NCBI GenBank assembly: GCA_028583605.1
Contig: CM053326.1
Coordinates: 32,828,431 to 32,892,430 of the forward strand
Length of the DNA stretch: 64,000 nt
From: Dastarcus helophoroides
Taxonomy: Eukaryota; Arthropoda; Insecta; Coleoptera; Bothrideridae
Direction of reading: 5' to 3'
How positions within the stretch are numbered: position 1 is the stretch's first letter; every line of letters starts with the position of its first letter. This document shows, one piece after another, positions 20,155 through 32,849 of this stretch. Made by a program: the position numbers and the translations under genes. Under the pieces are notes generated by a model. The model saw nothing but the letters and a program-made list of their open reading frames with translations. It was not told the DNA's origin and did no database searches.

Positions 20155-22549
20155 CTGAAATTTATAAAGTTCCAAGTGAAGCTTTTTTACAAGTTTAATA
20201 AACCGCCATGTTGAGATATTAGGTGAGTGTTTTTAAACCATAACTGTTAAACTTCAGCATGGTCCGTCAGAAACACGCTTGATACTTATGTTACTAATTT
20301 ATTATTACTCATTGGGAGTTCCGATTAATAATAGGAATTTATGGCTATTTATTTTAATAGGGGTCGTAAGTGTGGTCATTGAAGAATTTAATGTCACTTT
20401 AAAGAACTCACAAAATTTTTGTTTAGGTTCACCTTATACTATTCGAGGACACATTATTTACGTAGCACCTGTCGTTAACGTGTAACGAACAAAGCAATTA
20501 TTAGACATCCGTAAGGGTATACAAAGATGGTTATAATGGGCATTGTTTCACGATCTCACAGCTCGATAGATGCGCTTACTGAATTTTGATCTCAACCAGA
20601 AGTACGATGCAACTCTAAGGGTTGTGTAGATCACTGTACGAGGTAACTTTGATTCTTGTATTATGGATTTTTTTCTTGTATTATGGATTTGTATTATAGT
20701 AAACACACCGTAGCAAATAATGTCCATTAAATGTTCTGTAATGAAACATTGCGAACGTGCTAAAAGTTTAAATTATTTACAATATTAATCTCAGACCACA
20801 TTCCACCTTCCTTGCCTTCCTTGCTTTGGCTGCAGTGAAATGAGTACTCGGGTATAATTTAAAGTAATAATAGGCAGTTGAAGCGTACTGCTTGCCTCTC
20901 CGCCTTCTTCATATGTTGCTTGCTCGATCTTAGCTTACCTACTATTTTTCATAATGCTACAAACGGGAGCTACTATTACTAAAATTTAACAACCCGCAAA
21001 AAACGTCTGATGAGATAAAAGCACTGACGAGATAAGAACCCGCTGACTGAGATAAATGAAAAAGTTGGAAATGCTTATAGCATCTTCTGGCTGAAAAAAT
21101 TAACTTCCCCAAGATATTGCCGAGGTGGAAGAAAAGGCGGCTGATTCGGGATATCCAATAGGAAAACCAGAATTGGATTCCGATTCTCAGACAATTGACA
21201 CAAAAATGAAAGTAAAAAAAAAATGCATGGGCCCTATTCGCCACCTTTTCACAAATCCAATCCTAGAAGCCTGAAAATAACGAAAACACAACCATCGCCC
21301 TCGCAAATGAATAGAAGAAGCCTTTACTTTTAGATGGTGTGCGCCTCTAATGGGTTGTCTAAACACCATTTACCACCAGCATACCCATGTTTCTGTGCTA
21401 TCCACGGGTAGACAAACAACAAATCAGCAAGTATAACAACCGCTCAGAATTGTCGACGAACACCCCACAAAGAAAGAGAGGAAGAGGGAGACAGAAAAGG
21501 CCACGATACCGAAAAATTGATCAAAAGGGGCCACCAGAGTGAGTGGCATTCTACGATATGTGGCGGCACAAAGGCCTGGGAACACGACTTTAACTTTCAC
21601 AAACCGAAGATCACTCATTAACAAATTCAATGGTCCTGGTTGCTGGTAGTTCATTAGTGAATTTTAAAATTATAACAAACCCCGCCCTACGGTTCAAATA
21701 ATGATGTTCATTTCTGAATTTCTCGCTAACAAAACTTTGCATAATAATAAAGGAAAGGTGTCAACAGCGAATAAAAGGGCCCCAAATTATTCTTAATTAT
21801 GTTTTTTAAAAGATCAAGTATTTTTTACGAAAGGCATTAAATGAAACCATTCACAATATATTCCAAAGAAAATTGGTTAACAACCGAGTAATTTACAGCT
21901 AAATTTAACCTTTTTAATTTTCGTCCAGTGGCGGACGCAATAAAAGCAATTAGAAATTAATTATACAACGAAAACATCTTTTTTTAGGTAAAATCCATTG
22001 ACGGATGATAAACCTATTATGCTCTCTTAACACCCTCGAGTAGAAAACCTTACTTTTGCTCTTTCGATTTATTAGATTGGTTAGAGCTTAAGAGATATCA
22101 AAATGAAATAAATTACTCGTTTTTAAATTAAGAATTTTTAAGAATTTCCATCATATTTTGAAACGTATGTAAGAAGTTAATTGGATGGGAATAATATTTT
22201 CTGTCACGTTCTAGATGTGGTTGTAATTGCATTCTCTGTTGACATTATAATTGGTAATGTGATACGTAATATTACACAAAATTCTATGGTGCAGGATAAG
22301 CTTACAATATCTCTAATATATCAAGGAAGATGAACACACAGGCTTTGCAATTACTGCAAAGACCTTAATTACTTATGGTATGTGCCGTGAGTGTAAATAT
22401 TTCAAAGGTACAAACATTACATAAAGAATTAAAAATCACAAATTTTCCCACATTAGGGTTATTAATTAGTAGAGACCGCATTATATGCAACATAAAAAGC
22501 TTAAAATATGCATGCAAATATGCACGCAAAACGCTTAAACTTTAAATAA
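20155..22549. other. Intron or 5' flank, no gene identified
   Basis: About 2.4 kb. The part 20950-21660 is more complex and less AT-rich, with minus-strand frames of 95 and 76 codons that start without splice or promoter context. The plus strand there is purine-rich (GAAAGAGAGGAAGAGGGAG at about 21469). It could be an old element, but no domain is visible. Confidence 0.4.
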
Positions 22550-22850
22550 AAATACTGTTAATTTTAATAAATTTGCTTCTGATTTAAAGAATTTTCCTTT
22601 TCTTTAAAACAAATTTGCTTTTCATTGCTCCCAGTTTGAACAAATTTCCTTTTAATTTTAATAAGTTTACTTTCAATTTGAATACGTTTCATTTTAATTT
22701 AAACTTTGCTATTAATTTAAATAATTTTATTTTTAGTGTGAACAAATTTCATTCTAATTTGGATAGATTTGCTTCTGATTTGTACAAATTTACTGTCAGT
22801 TTAAACAAATTTGCTTCCAATTTTGACGAATTTCCAGTATGTTGCTGCCA
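22550..22850 (+). repeat. Degenerate 21-bp minisatellite
   Basis: Units similar to AACAAATTTGCTTTTAATTTA recur about every 21 bases. Because 21 is divisible by three, the plus strand translates as repeats of N-K-F-x-F/S-N-L (22615-22857), which is a by-product and not a gene. Confidence 0.75.
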
Positions 22851-23650
22851 AATTTAAAAGATATTTGGAAATTTGGTTTTTTCTCTCAGAGTTAATTTAG
22901 TGTTAATAAATTCTGAATTTTGTTTTGTTCGGGGTTCCCAAAATTTAAGTTCAGATCTAAAAGTTTTTTACCAAATTTCAAGATGGATTGACTTTTTTGA
23001 AAATTTCCGCCTTTTTCCAAAATTTTGATTTATTTTTTTCAAAATTTTGACTTTGAAAATTATATTTTTTTTAATCTCGACTTTTTTTGAGTAATTTTAA
23101 AGTTTGTTGAATATCTGGTCTTTATTTTTCAAAATAAAGGATTGGAAATGTCGACATTTTTAAAACTGTGACTTAAAATTGTGACTCATAATTCAACATT
23201 TCCAAACATTGTGTTTTTTTTGAAAATTTCTATCTTTTTTTACACATTTTTATCTTCTATGACTTTCTCCCTTTTTTTTAAGTTTTCATTTTTTTAAATT
23301 ACGTTTTTTAGAAGTTTCTATTTTGTTTTAATTTCGAGATTTTTTAATCACAGTTAAACGTCAAACGACTGCGAATATGACGGACAAAAATATCTGGTCT
23401 GATGTATATTTACATTGACAACTGCCACTGTCATTCTGTCATTGTTGACAGATAATGAAGCTCAACTATACTATACTGTACTCATTTTAGAGAGTTGATT
23501 GTAAAACACAACAAGTTTCAAAAGTGCGAACAAACTTGGTTCCTTTTTTAACACGTCACTTTACGACGGGCGTCCGAAGACAATTAAATAGAATTTTGTT
23601 TCTGTTTTCTATTTTGCATTTATATCTACCGGGGTTTTTTTTTTAGTTGG
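22851..23650. other. T-rich degenerate repeat followed by complex sequence
   Basis: 22851-23340 is T-rich with TTTTGAAAATTT units. From 23350 to 23600 composition is more balanced (CGACTGCGAATATGACGG, CACTGTCATTCTGTCATTG), with no open frame. Confidence 0.45.
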
Positions 23651-23958
23651 GAGGTTACCTGTATATGGAAAACCGCTTATTATAAAGACAAACTAATTCC
23701 GTAGATAAAAGTAATTGAGGCTAAACTTTCTTTTAAAAATATTTTCAACTTCATTCCACCTCCGGTTATACCGGAAATAAATACCAACTTTCTTATTTTA
23801 AATAGCAACCCCCAAATTTTATTTTTTATTTAATTGTTCATAAAAAAATAAGGTGGGTTTGTGTATAAATGTTTATTGCTATCTTTAATGGTTTTAAAGA
23901 TATTTTAATTTTTCCGAAAAAAATGACAGAAAAGAGGGTTACTTTGACATTATTTGCA
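23651..23958 (+). repeat. Left long terminal inverted repeat
   Basis: It pairs with 25278-25578. It contains the start of the transposase frame (ATG at 23869), so the inverted copy on the right encodes a similar N-terminal peptide on the minus strand (25358 downward). Confidence 0.85.
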
Positions 23959-24866
23959 GAAAACGTCCTCCTTGTTTTGAGATACTTTTCTGCCTATCTG
24001 ACTGCTTCAGTCAAAGATGCGTCAAGAGACGTTGGACTAACAAAGTCATCTATTTTCAAAATTCTAAAAAAACATGGATACAAGGCCTACAAATTTTATT
24101 TAGTACAACATTTGAAAGAGCAGGACTATGCAAGACGAATTAGGTTTTGCGAGTGGTTAATTATTAGAAGCCAGGAAGATAAGAATGTACTAAAAAATAT
24201 TATATGGATCGACGAATCCAAATTTTTTGTAAAAACGGTCTCTTTAACAGACGCAATTCCCACTTATGGAATAATGAAAATCCAGCCCAAATACGCCCAC
24301 CAATTTTCAAGAAGGTTGGTCATTAAATTGTTATTGTGCGATTAAAAACTCAGGAGTTATAAACATTAAATTTTATGAAGAAAATTTAAGTGGTAACAAT
24401 TATTTCAAGGTCTTTTTTTGTAAATGAATCTTAAATTTAATTTTTAGCTGAAAAATACAGAAATATTTTGGAAACAGAAATTGAGCCACATTTGAAAAAC
24501 ATACTTTTAAATGAAGCAAATCGCACATTTTACCAGCACGACGGAGCATCAGTTGATAACAGTATATTAGTCCACGAATTTTTGACCTACTTGTTTGAGG
24601 ACCAGTTTATTGCAAACAATGGTCCGTATTTGTGACCGCCGCGCTCCCCCGATCTAAAACCACTCGACTTTTTCTTTTTTGGAAGCATTAAAGACCAAGT
24701 TTTCGCAATAACTCCTGCATCAAAAGAAGATTGCCAGGAACGAGTTCGTAATGCAATCCGTTTAATTACACCGGATGTAATTCAAAAGGCTACACAATCC
24801 GAAATTTTTAAACGTGCCTATAAGTGCCTTGAAGTAGAAGGACGTAATTTCGAACATTTGTTATAA
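23869..24866 (+). pseudogene. DDE transposase of the long-TIR mariner-like element
   Basis: The first frame (23869-24345, 158 codons) contains a helix-turn-helix (SVKDASRDVGLTKSSIFKIL) and IIWIDESKFF with the first catalytic Asp. A stop follows at 24343-24345. After a gap the frame resumes (about 24450-24866) with FYQHDGASVDNS (second Asp) and RSPDLKPLDFFFFG (third Asp). One in-frame TGA falls just before that motif. The N-terminal DUF4817 region seen in the element at 2345 is not recognisable; the apparent start lies in the TIR. Confidence 0.85.
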
Positions 24867-25277
24867 TTTTTTAGTCTGTTAATTTAATTTGTTATTAGGT
24901 GTTGTGATTATTTTTCAAAATATTATTGTTTACAGCCAACTGGACGGTTGAAAAAAAAACAATAATAAGACATATTCTTCTTTTATTTAGAGTTTGATGC
25001 AAGATATATCTGTAACGGCGCATAAAATTAAAAAATAAGTCATATAACTTTTTGCTTCTTCTTATGTGAGGAATCCAAAAATGATTAGAAAACATATGGT
25101 TCCTATTTAAAAAAACCGACATTTTTTAAATAAAACAAAAACAATGAAGATCATAAAATTTCCGCCACCCTGTATAATAAATGTAAAATGTGATAAGGTC
25201 ATTATAATCTTCATAATATTGTATGACCCCAGTTCAAATTTTATATTTTTCCTACAAAGTGTAACAATGATACAAAG

Positions 25278-25578
25278 AGTCAAAATAACCCTCTTTTCTA
25301 TCATTTTTTTCCGAAAAATTGACATATCTTCAAAATTATCGAAGATAGCAATAAACATGTATTTATAAAGTAATCTTATATTTTTAAGCTAAATTCAAAT
25401 AAAAAATAAAATTTGGGGATTGCTATTTAAAATAATAAAGTTGGTGTCTACTTCCGGTATAACCGGAAGTCGGGCGATGTTAAAAATATTTTTAGAAGAA
25501 AGTTTAACTCCAATTAGTCTTATCTGCAAAATAATTTTGTCTTTATAATGAGTGGTTCTCCATATAAAGGTAACCTCG
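25278..25578 (-). repeat. Right long terminal inverted repeat
   Basis: The inverted partner of 23651-23958. Its minus-strand frame reads MFIAIFDNFEDM, matching the peptide encoded by the left arm. Confidence 0.85.
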
Positions 25579-27440
25579 AGTGCATTTTGAAAAAAAAGTC
25601 TTTTGGGTTTTTTTAAACCTATTTTTATATAGCGGCTTTTGGGCTTTACGGATACCCCCTCCCCCATTTAGTCCATTATGTGTATTTCGATTTTTTTAAG
25701 AATCTTGTGTTTTTGTCAAAATATAACGTTTATAATACTTCGAATCTTTCCAAATTGTTGCTTATTTTTAAATTTCGGTTACGATTTCAATGAAAAATGA
25801 CGAGATTTCAAAATTAATTGTTTTTTGGAATGAAAAGTCCAAGCAGTAGTATCTTGAGACTAAACACGAAAGTCGAATTTTAAGAAAAACACTTATTTTA
25901 AGAGCAAAGAACAAAATATCGATAAGAAAGTTAAAATTTCTAGAAACGTTTAGGAATTCAGTCAACATTTCTGAAAATTCCAAAGATCTAAATTTTCAGA
26001 AAAAATCCCTCAAATAACGGAAATTCCAAAAAAAATATTCGAGAATATCATTGAATATTAGAAAATAATTTGAAATTTTCCAAAGAAAGTCAATTTTAAA
26101 AGATATCGAGTTTTGAAATAAAATATAAATTTGAGAAAAAAAAAGAATTTTAAAAAATAATCGATAATACCCAAAAAGACGTATTTCAAGCAAAAAGACA
26201 ACTTCAAAAGGACAATAGAAATATCCCACAGAAAGATAAATTTTGAAAAAATAATCCAATTTGAGAATAGTTGTATATGAAACATACATTCTAGAAAGAA
26301 AAAGATTTATTTCAAAGAAAAAGTTGTTATTTCTGGGACCATAATGAATATGATGTTGACATAAAATTCGAAATTTCCAAAAGAGAGAAAAATGTCGAAA
26401 TTTCGAGAAAACGACGAACTTGAAGACAAAATTCTAATTTTTCAAAAACAAATTTTGAAAAGTAAATAGAACTTTGGAGAAAAAGATCAAAATTTCGAAA
26501 AAAAATAAGTACAAATTTCGAAGAAAAGGTCGTTATGAAAATTTCGAGAAAAAGTTAAATTTTAAAAAAACGTTAGAAATATCTTAAAGTTCTGATTCTA
26601 GCAGGTAAAAAATTTCAGAAATAATCCAATGTTACAGAAAATAACATTTCGAAAAAGACGAAATTTCGAGAAAAACCTTGAGATTGAGAGAAGAAACCTT
26701 GAGAGAAATTTTTAAATTCAGGAAAAAACAAAATTTAATAGAAATCCAAAATATCTCAGACTTAAATGTGGAAAAACAGGGCAAATTTTAAGAAAAACTT
26801 TTAATTTTTCTGTTAAATATTTGTTTTCTTTTGACTAATTAAGTCAGAGGGAGGCAAGTGCCCCACCATGGCGTCAGAAAATGTCCAATATTGAGATAAA
26901 TGTTAACATTTTGAAAAACAAGTTGAAATTTTGAAAAAACAGAATTTAAAAAATTTCGAAAACGTTGAAATTTTCAAAATTAATTGATAGGCTTTGTCTT
27001 TTTACAAAAACTCAGAAATTCAAATATTGAGTTTACAAATTTTTAACTTTTTTATCAAGATCCACCAAATTTTGGGGAAAAAGAAAATTTTTAACATTTT
27101 GTAGGATATTTGTCTTTGCATAAATTTAGAATTTCTAAAAAAAAGTTCTTCAAAGTTTCTCCTTTTTTATCATAAAATCGACCAAATTTTAAAGAAAAGG
27201 CTGATTTTGACAGACAATTCGAAATTTGTAGAAATTCGGATTTTATAAAAGTGAAAACTTTCAGAAAAGGTCGAAATTTCAGAAATGGAAAAAGAAAAAA
27301 AAAACGAAAACTTTTGATATAAAAATTCAAAATTTTAAAGAGATCAGATTTTGACGAGAAAGAAGTCAAATTCTAATAATAAATTCGAAATTTTAAAATA
27401 AAAGAAAAATGTTGCAAAAATACCAAATTTTGAAGAAAAA
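25579..27440 (+). other. Purine-rich degenerate GAAATTTCGA repeat tract
   Basis: About 1.7 kb in which the plus strand repeats variants of GTCGAAATTTCGAGAAAAA and GAAATTTTGAAAAA without exact period. The bias is one-directional over the whole tract. Minus-strand open frames rich in Phe and Leu (25768, 25996, 27091) are products of this composition and not genes. Confidence 0.7.
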
Positions 27441-28440
27441 ATGGTACCCATCTAGTTCAATATAAAGTTTTGATCTACTGCTTTAACCAAGGAGAGTAAA
27501 CGTTCTACCTAGCGCTTAGTAAGACTTCAATCATTAAGTATCCATCGAAAAATATTATATGTACATGTAGCCCAAATGTGCATCGTTATTAGATTTTAGG
27601 TGAAATATGTAGTAATCGATGAAAATGGGTTAAATAGGCATTTGCATATACAAATATGTAAATAAATATAATCCGGTCTCTACTAATTAGTAGTACATAT
27701 TATACTTTTAAGCAATTTGATTAGTAAGGTTGCGAATAAGCCAACACTTTCATGCAACGGTTTGCTTGCTCTACAATCGACCAACGCTCCAGACTTAACT
27801 TTCTGGAATAAAACTAATTACATCTGAGTAATTCAGCAATTAATCAACAATAATGTTCACAGCGTCTTAGAAAAATGAAATATTCGTGTAAATAATATTA
27901 TTTGCCATTTTTTATTGCTGTTACCTAAATTAACCATTGAAAAATTACATGTATTGTAGTCAGTTGGTTTGTGTGTACCTTTGGGATTACTTTGTATGTC
28001 GCAATTCTTCACCAATTTCAGGGATTTTTATTTTTATCAATAAGGAACTTTTTAAGGCAAAAGTGTTTTAATTTTGAAAATGATTAATTAAACAGTTTAA
28101 TTTTTATTAATCATGAAGCCAAGGAAGGTCGAAACTAGTCTAGGGTGGTGGTTGTAAACGGTTTAATTACGGCAGATAGTAGATAGGTGAAAATAAAGTC
28201 ACGCCGAGGATGCTTGTATCAATGAATGGTGCCATGCAACTCAAAATTTTAAGAGACAAGTAGAAATGGCGAACATTTCTGGATTTTTTTCCAAAATTTG
28301 GAGTGAAAAGTTGAAATTTCTAGCTGTAAAGTCAAGACTTGGATAAACATGACAAACTTTCAAGTTTGATAAAGGCAATTAGCCGGGGGGGCACTTTTGG
28401 ATTAACCAACGAATAAAATTAGTTCTTTCTAAAAATTAAC
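27441..28440. other. Gene-free sequence, moderate complexity
   Basis: It contains non-repetitive sequence around 27440-28260 with no open frame. No RNA gene or splice pair seen. Confidence 0.45.
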
Positions 28441-28604
28441 ATACAAATCTTGTCCCCTGAAACCATGAAAGATTAAAAAATACAACCAAAATTGTTCTAG
28501 AGATTATGTGATAAAAAATAATTAGTTATTCCAATTATTCTCTAAAACAAATTTTGTTGTATTTTTAAATCTTTTTTGGTTTCAGGGGACAAGATTTGTA
28601 TATC
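28441..28604. repeat. Palindromic copy of the GGTTTCAGGGGACAA repeat family
   Basis: Left arm 28441-28498 and right arm 28547-28601 are inverted copies: ATACAAATCTTGTCCCCTGA pairs with TCAGGGGACAAGATTTGTAT. The loop is about 48 bp. The right side continues with CCAAGGACAGGTCCGTTTCA, as in the outer part of the arm at 10298. It is the same family as the arms around the gypsy remnant. Confidence 0.85.
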
Positions 28605-30698
28605 AATTTTTGAAGATTACCAAGGACAGGTCCGTTTCACCATATTTAGTTCTTTCTGTCGATTGATTTCCACCCATTTCATGTATTCAGTGCAGCAAAT
28701 AGCAGGAATAACTAATTATTTTTTATCCCATAAGCTTACAATGTCTGCGATCTGAAGCATCTATTAAGTTATATCATCTTAACTAATATATAAATGCGTT
28801 TGTCTGTAAAATGGTCTGACAGTGCCTTCTGACTTGCGACGCAGTAGGATAAAACTTTATTATCCAAAATTCAGCTGGAGATTCGTTCGGCTGATAAATA
28901 CACATTCAGTCGTATCTACAAATTTAAACAAAACATTATTCTGCGATTTGCACGAACTTTTTAAAGCTGTGCATACTTCATTAAGTAAGCTTTATTTCGT
29001 CTATCCAAACCAATTTTATAAATGAGAAAATAAATTTGACTGACAGCACCCTCTATCGCTATTATTCATCATGAATTCTTAATTAAAACCAAAGACAAAT
29101 GAAAACATTAAAGAAAACAAACTAAACTTTCATTAATTTTGAATATTTGTTTGTTATGTTGTACCAGCAGTAATTATTCATGTAATTCCATAGACGAAGT
29201 ACCGGATAATAGCTCGTTTTATGCTTATATTCTTCTTCGTTTATTACGCAACTCCACATGTGCTATGAAACACGAAATCAAATTTTACGCAGGAAAAGCT
29301 GAAAGTTATCAAAACTCCAATATCGAAAAGATAGTGAAAATTTCAGGCCTTGTTATCCTTAGATCTGAAATAAATGACATTTTCAAACAAGCCACTCAAG
29401 TTTTCTGTTCCAATAGTGCCTTGCATGCGAGCTGCTGAATGGAATCCAATTCCATTTGCCTTTTATTTATCAGCTCTAATAAAACTCAACACTGCAAAAC
29501 AAAATTAAAATGAGCGACTGTGTGGAATAGGCGAAACTCCCTAATTGATTGCACGCTTAGATAAATTAAAAGAACGGCGGCGTTGTTCCATCAAACGGCA
29601 CATCATTACTATCAGTTGGTTTTGTTTTGTAGTTACGTTTGCCTATTCCAGTCAGGCATCGGGTATTAGCCATATCCAGTGGAGCTAATGAGGCCTGTAA
29701 GAGCCATTCGAACGATAGAATGTTTAATTCGCTCAGACCCGATCGCCTCTATAAGTTGTTTCTCTAATGTATCGTTGTAATCTGAAAGAGATTGCACTGC
29801 TTGAGAAATCTGAACACGTTTTTAATTTATCTTAATGTTAATATACTCCCGGGCCTTACCTTAAATGAAAATGGCGAAGAAATTAACTTCGTTTGTTATC
29901 CCAATGAAATACTCTTCAAGAAAATAAAAAAAAACTGAGTATGATATATCTTGTTCTAAGGAAGGATAAATTGGCGTTAAGCTATACAAAGTAAATAGCA
30001 CAGTTAATTTGGATTCATAATTACAGATGCGACAAGAACTACGAGGCTGGGTTGATGAGGATGCTTTGATATAAAAAATACGAAGTCGTTTCAGAATACA
30101 GCCAAACCTTAATTAATGACGAGAATGCGCTCCAGGAAATTACTTCAACAAGCCAAATGTTCACAAGTAAAATATTATGGCCAAAACAAGAATACGTTCA
30201 TAATATCCTTATCTAAAATATGTTCTTTGCAAGAACTGCTTATAGATCCAGCTAGAGAGCAAGGAGATCTTACCTTTAATAGAGACTCCCTAGTAAAGGT
30301 CTGCCATTCTTCCGCCATATTCAAGCTAATTCATAGCGCGAAAATTCTAACGTGTCATTTCATTTTTGGTATTTTTAACTGCCAAACTTTCATCTTTTGT
30401 GAATACATGTTAATCGTTAATCCAAACCACGTTTCCTCTGAGACATAACTATAAAGATTGTTATTTACTTTTAGAAAGCAGTTACAAAATTCTAACCTCT
30501 TCGTATAAACAAAATAACAAATGTTAGTAATGGCACTTGTCGGAACATCAAATAATTAATAAGAAATTGTATGCCTTTTTGGCAAATTCCTTTTATATCA
30601 AAAACCAAATTAATTGCTTTTATGAGTTTTTCATCTGAACAATCGTAATATTCTTAATCGTTAGTAGCATTAAAATTGAAAATATCAGATTTATTAAT
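28605..30698. other. Gene-free sequence with unassigned complex segments
   Basis: The frames at 28822, 29139 and 30116 lack splice or promoter context and known motifs. A higher-complexity segment at 29510-29800 carries an inverted GGAATAGGC/GCCTATTCC pair (29525 and 29640) and GC-rich words. It may be conserved non-coding DNA, but that is untested. Confidence 0.4.
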
Positions 30699-30890
30699 TT
30701 AAATACTCGGTTTCAGTATTTGGTATGATTGTTTAATTCTACAGGCACCTGGAATATGGTGGACCCAACCCAAAGGTGAATTCAAATGCCCGACTCTTAC
30801 TCGAGGGTCTCTACCATTGAATTCGTTCATCAAGTGGTTTGCTTCTCTACAAGCTGTCATAAACACTAGAGAAAGATAAATAAATAGCAA
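30699..30890 (-). other. Exon-like open frame of uncertain strand
   Basis: The minus strand has a good acceptor (TTTATCTTTCTCTAG) followed by an open frame containing CREANHLMNEFNGRDPRVRV and GHLNSPLGWVHHIPG, with CCAG|GTGCCT as a possible donor. The plus strand also has a good acceptor (TTTAATTCTACAG at about 30742) with a short frame, HLEYGGPNPKVNSNARLLL, ending in TGA. Part of the minus strand (TTCAATGGTAGA and ATTTGAATTC) also resembles tRNA A and B boxes, so a decayed tRNA-derived repeat is possible. I do not choose between these. Confidence 0.25.
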
Positions 30891-32701
30891 TAGCGGCTAG
30901 TGCAGAGAGAGCAATGGGGAACAGCCCTCCTTATAAACTTTTTTAGCACATACATTAATTACAAAGATTTAATTTGTATGTAACTTTTGTGACATGTTTA
31001 ATAATAAAAAGTGTTTATTATCAAACATATCCAAAAGTGATAAATTTAAGATAATGCTCCCTCAAATTCAAAGCCTAAGTTAAAAGTCGCAGTTCGTTGT
31101 CACCTATGCCAGACCTGCAGTCCTGCGTGTCTCACATATTGCTCTTTAATTCACCTAGGACGAAGTAGTGGGGATAAAACACGGTTATTGCAAGTCAGAA
31201 GGACAGCCTGCCGTGCATTTCTCGATTCTTGACAGCCTGATGCGGATAACGATGTCCTATGCGTAGGCGAGATATATCAAGTCTTTCCATCTAGTGTGTT
31301 GCTGTCATTTTTTGGAATGTTTACGTATGTTCCTTACTTGATCTGTACTCATCAAATTGATATTTACCTTGACATAAAAATTCTGCAGTATTATCAAGAA
31401 TAGAAGAGGTATATTCGTTGTTGTTTTTCTAGGTGTTTTTAAAGTATGATTCAGCAATAAAAGATTTTTCTTGCATCGTAAATTCAAATCAATAAAACCA
31501 TTTTTTACGGTTATGTTTGTTCACTTATTTGTTGAAAAAACTGATCAATCACTAAATATATGTAAACACGACAAAAAAATAACAGCAACATACTAAATGG
31601 AGCAGCTTTTCGTACGCAGGGTATTATTATATTTCTGTGTTTTTACTGCCATCGCAATTGCGAATTCCGTTAAAAGTATAAATGAACTGATAAAAAATAA
31701 GACACTTAACTTAAGATATCAGCACGAAATAAAAAATTTAGGTTCTCCTAAACCTAATTAACTTATTAAACAAGCAGGAAACAATTCGAAAAGTAATAAA
31801 ACCGTAACAAAAAAGTTGAAGAGATGCTCTTACAATTTAGCAGATCGGTTGTGTTGATGTAAGGTGCAAAATGCTTTTTTCTGTTTTTTGTGCTTAATTA
31901 GAAATTTCCCACAAAGCTTGGTCTTCTAAAAATGTTATTGCTTTAAAACATTTTGGTAAAAAAGTAAATAGAAATAAAGTATTTAAAAAAACATCTAATT
32001 TTCATGATATTGTGTTTCTTTCTTTTGAAATTTCGATTTTAAGTTTAAATTTTTAAGCTTTTGTGGGCTTGTTCAATTTCTTATTAAAAAATTGTTTTTT
32101 AATTTGAAAAGTTTGCTGTTTTTCTCGTATGTTTCTTGTATGTTTAACCTCAAATATAAGTTTTTAACTCCACTTTTTCTTGACCTCCATTTTTGATCAA
32201 AAATTTAAAACTCGAAACTTCAATTTTTGAGCCTAAATTCAAAGTTGACATTTTCTGGACTTTTTGACGTTTTTCTTTTAAAATTTCTACTTCTGCCTCA
32301 TAATTTATTTTGCGAACGTTTTTATCAATTTGCAGATTGTTTCAACTTAATATTTGGTACCGTAAACCAGGATTACTTTGTCCCTTGAGGTGTCTCTTTG
32401 TCCCAGCCAGGGAAATTGTATTGAATTTTTCTGCAGATAAAATAGAACTCCGAAGAAGCAAAACAATGACTTTTTCTAACAGGTGCAATATTTGTGCAAA
32501 ATATTTGAAGCCTAAAATTGTGGTTTTATGCCACAGATTTCGTTATACACAAATCTCAAAAAAGCTGTTCTAGAGCGTATTTTCTTTAGCAACAAACTTT
32601 CATTACAGCAAATGATACACGTTGGTCCAAAAATCTGGCAAGTGAAATGTAATACATATAGATATTTCTGAAGACTCTACAATCCTTTATTTTTATGCCT
32701 G
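30891..32701. other. Gene-free sequence
   Basis: The segment 31080-31270 is more GC-rich and complex (CAGACCTGCAGTCCTGCGTG, GGACAGCCTGCCGTGC), with no open frame. From 31985 the TTTTAATTT degenerate repeat returns. No exon was supported. Confidence 0.45.
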
Positions 32702-32849
32702 TTAATCGTGCTTTTGAAAATAACCTGTTCTGTGAATGTGTACATCATTTGGCCCACGACCAAGGTAGCCCCAGTCTACCCTAAAGTGCACATCTGGCTT
32801 TACAATTCGTCCTTTAATTGTTGCATAGCTTTCAGATGTAACCTTAGAG

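Larger units (their letters stand above)
23651..25578 (+). mobile_element. Mariner-like transposon with roughly 310-bp terminal inverted repeats
   Basis: Left arm 23651-23958 and right arm 25278-25578 are inverted copies with roughly 80 percent identity by eye. Shared blocks include GGTTACCT.TATATGG, TTATAAAGACAAA, CCGGTTATACCGGAA and TGTTTATTGCTATCTT. Between them lies a broken DDE transposase on the plus strand. The palindrome CCGGTTATACCGG within each arm may be a transposase-binding site. The exact ends and TA duplication are not clear; homology fades into T-runs near 23630 and 25600. Confidence 0.85.

Noticed and set aside
19986..20198. Plus-strand 70-codon frame
   Set aside because: It is the antisense shadow of the beat exon at 20004-20154.
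22615..22857. 80-codon frame with repeated NKF units
   Set aside because: It is a translation of the 21-bp minisatellite.
25996..27369. Phe/Leu-rich minus-strand frames resembling membrane proteins
   Set aside because: Their composition follows directly from the purine-rich degenerate repeat; no start context, splice signals or motifs.
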